Shown here in pieces: positions 1-10,500 of a stretch of DNA of 64,000 bases. Position numbers and translations under genes: made by a program. The DNA is from Providencia alcalifaciens (GTDB taxonomy: Bacteria; Pseudomonadota; Gammaproteobacteria; Enterobacterales; Enterobacteriaceae). The notes beneath the pieces are model-generated. The model had not been told where the DNA came from. It did not search any database and saw only the letters and a list, made by a program, of their open reading frames with translations. The stretch covers positions 2,976,001 to 3,040,000 of the forward strand of contig NZ_CP084296.1 in NCBI RefSeq assembly GCF_020271745.1, given 5' to 3'. How positions within the stretch are numbered: position 1 is the stretch's first letter; each line of letters begins with the position of its first letter.

Positions 1-638
1 AGCAGGACCTGCAATCGTTGCCACCGTTCGCATTAGAACAAATGGTTCGACGATTCGCCCCTGCCATGGGGGATGCACTGGCATCACCTTTTAAGCAAAT
101 CAAATCCTTATCGCTCTCTAGTAGCAATTTTATCAATCAATTGATTGAACCTGCTAAACATGCCAGTGAAAAAAGCGGTATTTCCCACTTCTTAATTTTG
201 GCGCAAGCGGCATTAGAAAGTGGTTGGGGAAAACGAGAAATTCTGACTGCGGAAGGCAAAGCTAGCCATAACTTATTTGGTATTAAAGCGGGCAAAAATT
301 GGCAAGGACCGGTCACGAATATTATGACCACGGAAGTGATCAACGGCAAAACTATCAAAATGCGCGATGATTTCCGTGTGTATGGCTCCTATGAAGAGGC
401 AATATCCGACTATATCAGCTTGTTAACGGAGAATCCTCGCTATAAAGATGTTAAACACGCCGCAACCCCTGAAATTGCCGCACGTCGCCTCCATAAAGCG
501 GGGTATGCGACCGACCCTGGATACTCAGACAAATTGATCACGTTAATTAACCAGATTCGTGGTTCGGGCAGTGTGGGGAATACCCCGGTATCACGGGCAA
601 TTCAAGCTTATAACATCGACTTAAACGATATCTTTTAA
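1..638 (+). CDS. flgJ: FlgJ, flagellar rod-cap / peptidoglycan hydrolase, 5'-truncated by window edge
   Basis: FlgJ caps the growing flagellar rod in the periplasm and locally digests peptidoglycan so the rod can pass. The open frame runs in from the window edge (codons from base 3) with no convincing start, so the N-terminal rod-cap half is mostly missing and about 212 residues remain. What is left is the C-terminal glucosaminidase domain: the stretch AQAALESGWGKRE carries the expected catalytic Glu, followed by HNLFGIKAG and the FRVYGSYEEAISDY block typical of this family. The gene is followed by flgK and flgL, the usual enterobacterial order. Identification as FlgJ rather than another glucosaminidase rests on this context plus the domain. 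Confidence 0.93.
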   Translation, partial: QDLQSLPPFALEQMVRRFAPAMGDALASPFKQIKSLSLSSSNFINQLIEPAKHASEKSGISHFLILAQAALESGWGKREILTAEGKASHNLFGIKAGKNWQGPVTNIMTTEVINGKTIKMRDDFRVYGSYEEAISDYISLLTENPRYKDVKHAATPEIAARRLHKAGYATDPGYSDKLITLINQIRGSGSVGNTPVSRAIQAYNIDLNDIF

Positions 639-665
639 AGCGTCTCGATAAATCAAAGTTTGCGC

Positions 666-692
666 TAAACATTTGCGCCAACTTTCCGATAA
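666..692 (+). promoter_or_regulatory. Sigma-28 (FliA) promoter for flgKL
   Basis: TAAA at 666-669, a 15-base spacer and TCCGATAA at 685-692 match the flagellar sigma-28 consensus (TAAA-N15-GCCGATAA) except for one base. It lies about 85 bases ahead of flgK, consistent with class 3 expression of the hook-filament junction proteins. Confidence 0.85.
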
Positions 693-777
693 ATGAATAA
701 GTGAAAAATTTTGAGTGGCTAGCGCTGAGATTGAGTCAGCCAATCAACGCGCTCAGTCCCAAGAATAGGAAAAGCTT

Positions 778-2418
778 ATGCTGAACAATGTAATGAATAA
801 TGCGCTCAGCGGTGTGAACGCTGCGCAAGGCGGGTTAAGTGTTATTTCTAACAACTTAGCGAACGCTGGCGTGGGTTACTATCACCGCCAAAGTGCTGTT
901 TTCGGGGAGAATCCCGGTACGATGACACCTAATGGTTATTTTGGTAACGGCACCTATTTCAGCCATGTTCGCCGTGAGTTTGATGAATTTGTCAATGCAC
1001 AATACAGCCAATCCCGCGCACGTAGCGGTGATTTCGAGGCGTATGTGAAAAACTGCAACAAAGTTGATGACCTGCTGACAAACGATATCGAAGACTTGTC
1101 TGGTAGCATTGGAAGCTTCTTTACTGCGCTGGATACAGCAAGCAGTGACGCGAGCGACAAAACGCTGCTTGACGTTTTCTTAGGGCAATCCAACGCGTTA
1201 GTTTCTCAATTCAAAGAAGCAGATAAGCAACTGCAAGAGATGGAACGTGATATCAACCGCCAAATTGAAAATCAGGTGAAAGATATCAACATCTACGCAG
1301 AAAAAATTGCGGGTTTAAACCAACAAATCGCGCGTGTACGCTCTGTCAGTGGTTCAGAACCTAATGATCTTCTGGATGTACGCGACCGCTTAGTGAATGA
1401 GGTTAACTCGTTGATTGGCGTTAAAGTTATCGAACAAAACGGCAACTATAACGTGACCTTTGCGAGTGGATTGCCGCTCGTCACTGGCGAAAAAGCTAAC
1501 CGCTTAGAAGCGGTGCCATCCTCAAAAGATGACAGCCGTTTTAGCATTGGTTTTGTAGGCGCGAATGACCAAGTTCGTGAAATCCCTGATGAAGTTTTCA
1601 AAGGTGGTGAATTGAGCGGTATTTTGCGTTCACGTCAAGAAGTGCTCGATCCTGCTTATCAGCAAATCAATAAATTAGCGTTAGTTTTTGCGACTAAATT
1701 TAATGAAATTCACCAAAAAGGCTTTGATTCTAATGGCGAAACGGGCAAAGACTTTTTCGCGATTGGTAAAGGCTCTGTGGTTAGCAACACCTTCAATGCC
1801 GGTAAAACTGACTTTGATTTGAGTTACAGCGATGTATCGCAAGTCACTGGCAAAAACTATGAAATGCGTTTTGATGGCGGAAAATGGAATGTGACCCGTT
1901 TACCGGATGGTGTTGACGTTAAAGTGGATACGACCACTCCAGGTTCACTGAAATTTGAAGGTATTGAACTCAAAATCACGACCAATTCTCCTGCACAAGG
2001 AGATACTTTCGTCGTTAAACCGATGAATGGTGTGATCAACAGTATGTCAACGCTAGTGACGGATTCTTCGCAGTTTGCAAAAGCGGGCAGTAAAGATGGT
2101 GGCCCGGGTGACAACGAAAACATCAAAGAGTTAGTTAAGCTGCAAGATCAAAAACTGATTGATGGTGGCTCTACGTTCTCTGATTTCTACGCAACATTGG
2201 TCAATGATGTGGGAAGTCGTACTAAACAAGCGCAAATTGATTCTGAAACCCAGAATAAAATGACCGAAAGTTTCTATAGCCAAGAGCAAGAAATTTCGGG
2301 GGTTAACATGAATGAAGAGAGCATTCAAATGCAAAAAATCCAGCAATTCTTTAACGCGAATGCTCAGGTATTAAAGACGGTTGATGATTTATTCAATGCA
2401 TTAATGCGTGTGTTCTAA
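778..2418 (+). CDS. flgK: FlgK, hook-associated protein 1
   Basis: FlgK is the first hook-filament junction protein, secreted through the flagellar export apparatus and assembled under the FliD cap. The 546-residue product has the usual length, an N-terminal D0 segment (LNNVMNNALSGVNAAQGGLS followed by ISNNLANAG) and a C-terminal amphipathic D0 helix that includes NMNEESIQMQKIQQFFNANA. An AGGAAA ribosome site sits just before the ATG. flgL follows after 49 bases, and a sigma-28 promoter precedes the pair. Nothing appears unusual. Confidence 0.96.
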   Translation: MLNNVMNNALSGVNAAQGGLSVISNNLANAGVGYYHRQSAVFGENPGTMTPNGYFGNGTYFSHVRREFDEFVNAQYSQSRARSGDFEAYVKNCNKVDDLLTNDIEDLSGSIGSFFTALDTASSDASDKTLLDVFLGQSNALVSQFKEADKQLQEMERDINRQIENQVKDINIYAEKIAGLNQQIARVRSVSGSEPNDLLDVRDRLVNEVNSLIGVKVIEQNGNYNVTFASGLPLVTGEKANRLEAVPSSKDDSRFSIGFVGANDQVREIPDEVFKGGELSGILRSRQEVLDPAYQQINKLALVFATKFNEIHQKGFDSNGETGKDFFAIGKGSVVSNTFNAGKTDFDLSYSDVSQVTGKNYEMRFDGGKWNVTRLPDGVDVKVDTTTPGSLKFEGIELKITTNSPAQGDTFVVKPMNGVINSMSTLVTDSSQFAKAGSKDGGPGDNENIKELVKLQDQKLIDGGSTFSDFYATLVNDVGSRTKQAQIDSETQNKMTESFYSQEQEISGVNMNEESIQMQKIQQFFNANAQVLKTVDDLFNALMRVF

Positions 2419-2467
2419 TCGGTTAAAAATACTGGGTTTTAATCAGAAATTAATAAGGATTTAAGCG

Positions 2468-3403
2468 ATGCGTTTAAGTACTAATATGATTTTCCACCAA
2501 CGCTTGCAGGACATGAATAACGCTCAATCTCGTTGGATGGAGGCAGGTAGCCAATTGGCTTCAGGGCAGCGTGTAAATAAGCCTTCAGATGACCCGCAGG
2601 CGTCATCTCAAGCGGTGCGTATAAACCAGTCTGAAAACCGTAACCAACAATATGTGACCAGCCGTGGTTTTGCGAAAACTGGCATGACATTGCAAATGAG
2701 TATCCTGACTCAAATGGCGGATGTCACGACACAAATTGATACCACCATTATTCAGGCCTCTAACCAAGGTGCCTTGAGTGATAAAGACCGCAATTCACTG
2801 GCTGAGCAACTGACTGGCCTGAAAGATCAATTGGTTGCACTGGGTAACACCACTGACGGTAATGGTCGCTATATTTTTGCGGGCTTTAAATCCGATAAGC
2901 CGCCATTTGAAATTGATGCAGACGGTGAAGTGCTATATCAGGGTGGTGATAAGCCAATCACTCAGAACGTCGCGAGTGAGCGTGAAATGACGACCTATTT
3001 CACTGGCGCACAAGTGTTTGAAACCGATGATGCGGGTATGGTCAATGTGTTTAAAGCATTGAACGAAGGCATCAAAGCGCTAGGCATTCCACAAGAAAAT
3101 GCATCACAAGCGGATTTAGACAGAGCGCAAGCGGGTATGGACACGGCTAACCGTGGCATCAAAGCGGCATTGGATCAAATCTCCAATATTGAAGCGAAGC
3201 AAGGTTTACAGCTGCAAGAGATTGATAAACTTGATTTCTTAGCGGATACCCGTTCTATTCAGAATGCGGCACGTAAGAGTGAGTTATTAGAGACTAACTG
3301 GACGGCGACAACAACGGATTATTATAAAGAGAAGGCGATGTTCCAAGCTTCTCAAGATATTTTCAAAGATCTGAACAGCATGTCATTATTTGGCAGTCGT
3401 TAA
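2468..3403 (+). CDS. flgL: FlgL, hook-associated protein 3
   Basis: FlgL is the second junction protein between hook and filament. The 311-residue product begins MRLSTNMIFHQRLQDMNNAQ and carries the flagellin-like N-terminal coiled region (SGQRVNKPSDDPQASSQAV) and the C-terminal D0 helix. An AAGGA ribosome site precedes the ATG. It is the last gene of the flg cluster here. A terminator and then the CRISPR leader follow directly, where related genomes normally continue into fli genes. Confidence 0.96.
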   Translation: MRLSTNMIFHQRLQDMNNAQSRWMEAGSQLASGQRVNKPSDDPQASSQAVRINQSENRNQQYVTSRGFAKTGMTLQMSILTQMADVTTQIDTTIIQASNQGALSDKDRNSLAEQLTGLKDQLVALGNTTDGNGRYIFAGFKSDKPPFEIDADGEVLYQGGDKPITQNVASEREMTTYFTGAQVFETDDAGMVNVFKALNEGIKALGIPQENASQADLDRAQAGMDTANRGIKAALDQISNIEAKQGLQLQEIDKLDFLADTRSIQNAARKSELLETNWTATTTDYYKEKAMFQASQDIFKDLNSMSLFGSR

Positions 3404-3413
3404 TTGATTTTTA

Positions 3414-3455
3414 CCGCACCCTGTAGCAGTGGCATGTGTATTGGGTGCGGGTTTT
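3414..3455 (+). terminator. Rho-independent terminator after flgL
   Basis: CCGCACCC (3414-3421) pairs with GGGTGCGG (3443-3450) and is followed by GTTTTC. The position, 10 bases after the flgL stop, separates flagellar transcription from the CRISPR leader. Confidence 0.75.
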
Positions 3456-3755
3456 CTTCCCAGTATTTTTGATGTGTCTTTCCAATTTTCCTTTCTGATT
3501 TTTCTCACACGATTTTTTAGTGTTTTAATGTTCATATTCCAATCCACATTTTCACCTTTCTCTTTCGAGATAACAGAGTTTATTTTTCTGTTGTTGGTTT
3601 ATAGTATTTGTCACGATGAATTTGACCTTTGTTTTTTGCTCTTTAATAAATTGCTTAATAAACAATTTGTTACCCATTGCCTGAAAATAGAAGGTATTCT
3701 GGTGTATCTCACGCTAATTGGTTGTTGTGATTTGTTTTATCTCTGATAAGTTATA
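3456..3755 (+). promoter_or_regulatory. Leader of CRISPR array 1
   Basis: This AT-rich region ends at the first repeat. A 29-base block (3621-3649, starting TTTGACC and ending CTTTAATAA) is identical to one at 14915-14943 ahead of array 2, starting 135 and 136 bases before the respective first repeats. It includes a promoter-like TTGACC. At offset 39 in the block, AAACAATTTGTTA (3660-3672) matches the IHF consensus WATCAANNNNTTR except at one base. IHF bending of the leader is known to guide spacer integration in type I-F systems, so this is the probable integration and transcription control site. A 105-codon hydrophobic open frame here (3429-3746) is not credible as a gene. Confidence 0.8.
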
Positions 3756-5824
3756 GTTCACTGCCGTACAGGCAGCTTAGAAAAATATGATAGCCGCAAA
3801 CTTACCATCGAATTTGTTCACTGCCGTACAGGCAGCTTAGAAAACAATCACGGTGAGAAAAGAAGGTGAATTTTTGTTCACTGCCGTACAGGCAGCTTAG
3901 AAAATTTGGAAAAAAATCCGCAAAGTGGAATTTTAGTTCACTGCCGTACAGGCAGCTTAGAAATTCTTACCGCTTATTTCTTTTAGCCAAATAGCGTTCA
4001 CTGCCGTACAGGCAGCTTAGAAATAGGTGATATTGAACACCATTGTATTTTATATGTTCACTGCCGTACAGGCAGCTTAGAAAACACTGGGAAAGTACGA
4101 TATTCAGTAGTGTAGGTTCACTGCCGTACAGGCAGCTTAGAAAAAAAAACTCACTTGCTTTAGCAACGTAAGCTTGTTCACTGCCGTACAGGCAGCTTAG
4201 AAATCTGGCTTCGGTGTCGGTAAATTTGCGAGGTTGTTCACTGCCGTACAGGCAGCTTAGAAAACGTTGGCGGTTTAAATCACCAAAGTTGAAATGTTCA
4301 CTGCCGTACAGGCAGCTTAGAAATTTTTCAGGGGTTAGTAGCAGACAGATAGAGAGTTCACTGCCGTACAGGCAGCTTAGAAATAAGCGGTATGGCGTTG
4401 CCGTCATGCCTACAAGTTCACTGCCGTACAGGCAGCTTAGAAAAGCGGAAGCTACCGCAGATGCTATCGGTGAAAGTTCACTGCCGTACAGGCAGCTTAG
4501 AAAGGCCAATTGCGCGTTGACTTGCGCCATCTTGTTGTTCACTGCCGTACAGGCAGCTTAGAAAACTAATATCTTAACTGCATACTCACGCTCGACGTTC
4601 ACTGCCGTACAGGCAGCTTAGAAAATAGCAGGCAACAAGTTCACAATTGGTCATGAGTTCACTGCCGTACAGGCAGCTTAGAAAAACCTGGTCTGCGCTA
4701 GCTGCATAAAAATAGCGTTCACTGCCGTACAGGCAGCTTAGAAATATAACGCGCAATTTTTGCACTTTGCATGAGCGTTCACTGCCGTACAGGCAGCTTA
4801 GAAAAGATTGAACCCCGCCATGCGTATGACTTTCAAGTTCACTGCCGTACAGGCAGCTTAGAAAATTAGCTGGCGTAACTGTGGCTTACGGCTAAAGTTC
4901 ACTGCCGTACAGGCAGCTTAGAAATATATGCGAGGCGGTGAATCGCTGCTGGGTAGGTTCACTGCCGTACAGGCAGCTTAGAAATCCAGCATAGCGTTAT
5001 GGCGATTATTGGCGTTGTTCACTGCCGTACAGGCAGCTTAGAAAGTGGTAACGTCAAATTTAAATGAGCCGACACTGTTCACTGCCGTACAGGCAGCTTA
5101 GAAAGGAAGAGACAACAGTAAAATTAACTGCCGATGGTTCACTGCCGTACAGGCAGCTTAGAAAATGGGGACTCTTTCTCTCCTCAATCACACGTTGTTC
5201 ACTGCCGTACAGGCAGCTTAGAAAATGTTATCCATGTAGATATAACTTTGCGTATCGTTCACTGCCGTACAGGCAGCTTAGAAAACACCGTATACACAGT
5301 GCTATGCACTACCACAGTTCACTGCCGTACAGGCAGCTTAGAAATAGAAGATTATTCTATAAAGCTATGTTAACTGGTTCACTGCCGTACAGGCAGCTTA
5401 GAAATCTATCATGGTTAGCGCTAATTCAGTTTTACCGTTCACTGCCGTACAGGCAGCTTAGAAATTCTCACCATCTCTATTGATTCCCATCCTCCCGTTC
5501 ACTGCCGTACAGGCAGCTTAGAAATGTAGGTCGCATTGCAGTAGCTAACCTTTTTGGTTCACTGCCGTACAGGCAGCTTAGAAATAGTTGATACGTGTAT
5601 AATCACGCGCCTGTTTGTTCACTGCCGTACAGGCAGCTTAGAAAATGTGTGGTGCAAAAACTGAAATAACCGATTTGTTCACTGCCGTACAGGCAGCTTA
5701 GAAAGTTGCAAAGTCTCCTATGACCTACCGGCAAATGTTCACTGCCGTACAGGCAGCTTAGAAAAATGAGTTTTTACGCAAAACCGCCAAGAATGTGTTC
5801 ACTGCCATACTGGCAGCCTAGTTT
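3756..5824 (+). CRISPR. CRISPR array 1, type I-F, 35 repeats / 34 spacers
   Basis: The 28-base repeats start at 3756 and recur every 60 bases with 32-base spacers, except spacer 13 (4504-4536), which is 33 bases. Each repeat begins GTTCACTGCC, has loop GTACA and ends GGCAGCTTAGAAA. CTGCC/GGCAG forms the 5-bp Cas6f hairpin, and the last 8 bases would be the crRNA 5' handle. All repeats look identical except the last (5797-5824), whose loop is ATACT and whose end is CCTAGTTT, as expected for the oldest, trailer-end repeat. Transcription is therefore rightward from the leader. The fixed 60-base period keeps frame, producing long false open frames in several phases. Confidence 0.99.
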
Positions 5825-5825
5825 T

Positions 5826-6242
5826 TTATTTAATAAACATTGAAATAGGAAGCTTAAATCGTTCTGCTAACTTTTTCATATGCTCAAGAGATAGGCTACG
5901 TTCGCCATTTAAAATTCGGCTAACATAAGAGCGTGAGCCTATTTCATCAGCAAAATCAGTTGTATTTAAACCATATTGGTCCATCAAAGTTCGTAATACA
6001 GCAATAGCACTATCACACTGTTTCAATTTGCGATTGAAATCGGCAAATTCAGAGGCATTTTCTTCATAATCTTCAATTTTAGTGCATAAGATCTCAACTA
6101 ATGGATTGTCAGGGTCATGTTCAATCAAATACTCAACCAATTTAATTGCATCATCATAATCTTGTCGAGAATGGTTTCTACCTAGAATAGGGATAAGATG
6201 AATCAAATGATTAGCGGTCTGAATTGCTTCATTGAAAATCAT
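5826..6242 (-). CDS. HigA-like antitoxin / XRE-type regulator, apparently without a full toxin gene
   Basis: This 138-residue protein has the length and two-part layout of E. coli HigA: an N-terminal acidic helical domain (DPDNPLVEILCTKIEDYEENASEFADF) and a C-terminal Cro/C1-type helix-turn-helix (FADEIGSRSYVSRILNGERS, residues about 97-116). HigA neutralises the ribosome-dependent mRNA interferase HigB and represses its own operon. No complete higB lies upstream; only a 30-codon frame at 6239-6331 is found there, overlapping the start by ATGA. The stop codon lies 1 base from the terminal repeat of array 1. It may be a solitary antitoxin or repressor. Family assignment is firm; function as an active antitoxin is not. 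Confidence 0.8.
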   Translation of the reverse strand: MIFNEAIQTANHLIHLIPILGRNHSRQDYDDAIKLVEYLIEHDPDNPLVEILCTKIEDYEENASEFADFNRKLKQCDSAIAVLRTLMDQYGLNTTDFADEIGSRSYVSRILNGERSLSLEHMKKLAERFKLPISMFIK

Positions 6243-6331
6243 ATTTGTATTTTCCGATCATAATGAATGATATAGCCATGTGTATGTTTCCTGACTATCA
6301 ACAATCTACCATTGCTCTTCAGCGTTGCCAT
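6239..6331 (-). pseudogene. Possible 3' remnant of a higB-type toxin gene
   Basis: This 30-codon frame ends in an ATGA overlap with the downstream HigA-like gene, exactly where a higB gene would end. Its C-terminal part (LLIVRKHTHGYIIHYD) loosely resembles the TH..YD ending of HigB proteins. No upstream part of a toxin is seen before cas1. It could equally be a chance frame or a short leader peptide. Confidence 0.25.
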
Positions 6332-6435
6332 TCTGGCAACTATAATTATTTTTATTAAACTATTAATCATGGTTTTTAAGGGAAGAACAACTCAGTCAAG
6401 TTTGTTCTTTAAGGTTTTGCGAAGCCTCTCGCAAA
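6325..6435. repeat. Three perfect inverted repeats in the higA-like / cas1 divergent region
   Basis: GTTGCC-ATTCT-GGCAAC (6325-6341) is a 6-bp stem with a 5-base loop. AAGAACAA (6383-6390) pairs with TTGTTCTT (6402-6409). TTTGCGA (6416-6422) pairs with TCGCAAA (6429-6435). They lie between the divergently transcribed HigA-like gene and cas1, so they are candidates for operators or RNA hairpins controlling either side. The first has the same stem-loop geometry as the CRISPR repeat hairpin and is closest to the terminal array 1 repeat (TGCCAT.CTGGCA). Confidence 0.5.
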
Positions 6436-6538
6436 TTGACTCTTCGATTTTTTTAAAGCTTGTATTGATATGAGAGACAGACTTAAATGGAATAAATGAT
6501 TCAAAATATTTATTGATATAGGGAAAGGCTAAGTCGAT

Positions 6539-7516
6539 ATGGATGATTTTTCACCGTCAGATTTGAAAACCATTTTGCATTCAAAACGTGCCAATATGTA
6601 CTACTTAGAGCATTGCCGAGTGATGCAAAAAGACGGTCGAGTGCTTTATTTCACGGAAGCGAAAAACGAAAATCTCTACTTTAATATCCCGATCGCCAAT
6701 ACCACTGTTTTACTGTTAGGTACAGGCACATCTGTGACTCAAGCTGCAATGAGAATGCTATCTCAAGCGGGGGTATTGGTCGGATTTTGTGGCGGGGGTG
6801 GAACGCCTCTGTATATGGCAACCGAAGTAGAATGGTTTACCCCTCAAAGTGAATATCGCCCAACAGAGTATCTACAGGGTTGGCTAAGTTTCTGGTTTGA
6901 TGATGCAAAAAGATTGTCTGTTGCGAAAAAACTGCAAAAAGCGCGAATCCAATACTTACAGTCGGTGTGGGAAGGCTCAAGGGAACTGAAAAACGAAGGT
7001 TTTGTTTATCAGCAAGATGTTATTCAGTCAGCGTTAAAAACATTTCATTTGCGAACAGAGTCCGCTGAAAACTCACAAGAATTATTATTAACTGAAGCCC
7101 AATTAACAAAAGCCCTTTATAAATACGCTGCAAATAATACCGAACATAAAAAATTTTCCCGCCAACATCAATCGTTAGATAAAACCAACGCTTTTTTAAA
7201 TCACGGTAATTACTTGGCATATGGATTAGCCGCTAGTTGCTTATGGGTGTTAGGCATCCCTCATGGTTTCGCTGTGATGCATGGGAAAACCCGTCGCGGA
7301 GCTTTAGTGTTCGATATTGCAGATCTAATTAAAGATGCAATTGTACTGCCATGGGCATTTATCTGCGGAAAAGAGGATGCAACTGAACAAGAGTTCCGTC
7401 AGCAAATCTTGCAGTCTTTTGTGGATCATCACGCCTTAGATTTTATGTTTGATACTGTGAAAGCGCTTGCGCTTCAGGCAGCGGTTGAGCCACAACAAGA
7501 GGAATCGAAGTCATGA
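6539..7516 (+). CDS. cas1: Cas1, type I-F spacer integrase
   Basis: Cas1 integrates new spacers at the leader-repeat junction, working with the Cas2 domain of Cas2-3. The 325-residue product has the normal I-F length, an N-terminal beta domain and a C-terminal catalytic helical domain. Expected metal ligands are visible: Glu186 (LLLTEAQLTKAL), His248 (GFAVMHGKTRRG) and Asp262 (VFDIADLIKD), with spacing matching the Pseudomonas enzyme. A GGGAAAGG ribosome site precedes ATG 6539. It is the first gene of a tightly packed six-gene cas operon; its stop overlaps the next start (ATGA at 7513). Confidence 0.97.
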   Translation: MDDFSPSDLKTILHSKRANMYYLEHCRVMQKDGRVLYFTEAKNENLYFNIPIANTTVLLLGTGTSVTQAAMRMLSQAGVLVGFCGGGGTPLYMATEVEWFTPQSEYRPTEYLQGWLSFWFDDAKRLSVAKKLQKARIQYLQSVWEGSRELKNEGFVYQQDVIQSALKTFHLRTESAENSQELLLTEAQLTKALYKYAANNTEHKKFSRQHQSLDKTNAFLNHGNYLAYGLAASCLWVLGIPHGFAVMHGKTRRGALVFDIADLIKDAIVLPWAFICGKEDATEQEFRQQILQSFVDHHALDFMFDTVKALALQAAVEPQQEESKS

Positions 7517-10500
7517 TGGTGACGTTTGTTTCTCAATGTGAAAAACACGCCTTGAAAAGAACAAGGCGCGTATTAGATGCCTTTGCTAACCGAATTGGCG
7601 ATAACACTTGGCAAACGTTAATAACCCAAGAGGGGTTATTAACAGTTCAAAAAATGTTACGTAAAAGCGCTAGCCGTAATACTGCTGTCAGTTGCCACTG
7701 GATCCGCTCTCGTTCTCGCAGCCAATTACTTTGGGTGGTGGGTAAAAAAAGTAAATTTAATGAGCAAGGTTATGTTCCCGTCAATCGAACCGAAAAATCG
7801 CTATTAGGGAGTGAGCTGGAAAATAACTGGAAATACTTACCATTAATTAATGCTTTTACCCGTTTAGCGGCGTTATTGCATGACTGGGGGAAAGCATCTT
7901 TATTGTTCCAAGAAAAACTGGCACCGAATTCAAAAAATAGATTTAAAGGAGACCCGCTTCGGCACGAGTGGATTTCATCACTATTATTTAGTGCGCTAGT
8001 AAAAAGCAGCCTTGCAACTAAAGATGATGAGAGCTGGATAGATACACTAGTTAATGGCTCCTGGGATGAACAACAGTTACAAGAATGGGTGAAAGATAAT
8101 AATACTTTCAGTAAGCCACTGAGTGACCTCCCTGATGCGGCATCATTATTAGTTTGGTTAATTGTTTCTCATCATAGACTGCCATTTTATGAAGTTAAAA
8201 ATGAATGGGCAGATAAAGCACGAGATACCTTACCTGAATTACTTAAAACAATCAGCCAGCAATGGGGATATCAAAATTGTTATGATGAGAATGAATATCA
8301 GCGCAGAGTTAGCCAGTGTTTTGAATTCCCTCAAGGTTTATTAAGTCAGTCGCAGGTATGGTTGCAAGCGGTTAGCCGAGCCGCTGAGCATCTTAAGCAC
8401 CAGTTACCACTTTTCAAAGAAGCCATGGAAAATGGTTGCTGGCGGCTCGTCGCTCAGCATGCACGTCTTTGTTTAATGCTTGGGGATCATAATTATTCTT
8501 CGAAAGATGCCGACCCAACATGGCAATCAGATATTGCGCTTTACGCCAATACGCAGCGTGTCAATGAAACAGTTCAATATAAACAAAAGCTCGATGAACA
8601 TTTAGTTAACGTCGCCAATATTGCAGCGAATGTATCTGAATATCTGCCTTTTTTCGAATCAGAACCACCAATGGCGAATGATATTCCTGAGCTAAAACAT
8701 CATAAAAATGCGACTGGGAAATTCAGTTGGCAGGAAGATGTGGTTAACACCATCTATCAATATCGTGATGATCAGGAGGACAAAACCCAAGGTTATTTTA
8801 TCGTTAATATTGCGAGCACAGGCTGTGGTAAAACGACCGCGAACGCAAAAATTATGCAGGCATTATCGGAAGATAAGCAAAGCATGCGGTTTATTCTTGC
8901 GTTAGGGCTTCGAACATTGACCCTACAAACAGGGGATGAATATCGCGAGCGTTTGGGGATTGATGAAGAAAATCTCGCAGTTTTGATAGGTTCAAAAGCC
9001 GTTTTAGCGCTGCACCAAGAAGAAAAAGATCAAGAAAAGGAAAGAGAAAAAGCGCTTGAAAGAGAGCTTCAATTAGCGGAGTTCGGGTCTGAATCACAAG
9101 AGAGTTTATTTGGTGGTGAAGAGCTGGAACTGAACTGGTCCGAAGAAAGTTGGCAGGGCAGTTTGCCTGAAGAGGAGCTTTCCACAGTTTTAACGCGACC
9201 AAAAGACAGGGCGTTGCTGTATGCGCCTATTTTAGCCTGTACGATTGACCATATCATGGGGGCGACAGAAACCATTCGCGGTGGTCGCTATATCCTGCCT
9301 TACTTGCGCTTAATGTCATCAGACTTAGTGATTGATGAAATCGATGATTTTACTGGTGATGATTCCATTACGATTGGCCGTTTAATTTACCTAGCGGGCA
9401 TATTAGGGCGCAAGGTGATGATCTCATCGGCAACCATCCCACCAACACTCGCCCTATTTTATTTTAAAGCGTATCAACAAGGCTGGCGTATTCATGCACT
9501 TAGCCATCAAAAATCATTACAGATAGGCTGTGTATGGGTGGATGAGGGGGAGTATGATCCTAAAAAGGATAAGTGTATTCGTTCATGCCAAATATCGACG
9601 ATTAATACGGAAGAGACTGAGCAAACTTTTGAGCAGTATAAGCACGACCATAATGAATTTATTGTTAGGCGCATTAAAACGTTGCAGTCATTGGTTGTCC
9701 GTAGAAAAGCCTTTATTGTGCCGATGCAAAAAGTGCAGGGTAGTGGCCAACAAACTCAATATTTCGAATATATTCAGCAAGCTATTCTTGGTTTACATCA
9801 AACCCACTCATGCGTTGATGCACACACTAATTTGAATGTTTCATTCGGGGTTGTGCGTGTCGCTAATATTCCAGTCTGTGTCGCTTTAACGCACTATTTA
9901 TTATCCTGTGAATGGCCTGAAGATGTTGAAATTCGCGCTATGGCTTATCACAGTCAGCAAGTTTTATTGCTGCGCCATGAGCAAGAGAAACACCTTGATG
10001 CGGTGTTAAAACGCAAAGAAAAACCGGGCGAACCGCCAGAAGCGTTTCAAAACCCAGTTATTCGACAGCATTTGGACCACATTCATCAACAAGGTAAAGC
10101 CAAACATGTGATTTTTATTTTGGTGGCGACGCCAGTTGAAGAGGTTGGGCGAGACCATGATTTTGATTGGGCTGTCGTTGAGCCGTCATCTTACCGGTCA
10201 ATAATCCAAATGGCAGGGCGCGTTCGCCGTCATCGTGAGGGGGCAATTGAAAGTCCAAATATGGCCTTGCTGCAATATAACTGGAAAGGATTTACCGAAG
10301 ATGAAAATGACAAACACAAGATAACGGATGTTTTCTCTCGCCCTGGCTATGAGAATAAAGAGCTAAATCTTCATTTATCCACGCATGATTTATGTGAACT
10401 TGTTGATGAACAGCAACTTTTAAAATCTGTTGATGCAATCCCGCGAATTCAGCACATGGCAGACTGGAAAAGCCAGCAAAAAACAGATTTAGCCTGTTTA

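Noticed and set aside
3429-3746. 105-codon hydrophobic open frame before array 1
   Set aside because: It overlaps the flgL terminator and the conserved leader block, has no ribosome site, and its Phe/Leu-rich translation reflects T-rich leader DNA.
3967-4542. Long minus-strand open frame with repeated FLSCLYGSE units (191 codons)
   Set aside because: It is the CRISPR array read in frame; the 60-base period is divisible by three, so the repeat translates identically each time. The same holds for the other repeat-peptide frames in 4214-5483 and 15091-18876.
3756-5824. Self-targeting spacers against this window
   Set aside because: Reading the spacers against the visible genes I saw no convincing match on either strand, but this was done by eye; an exact search would be needed to exclude it.
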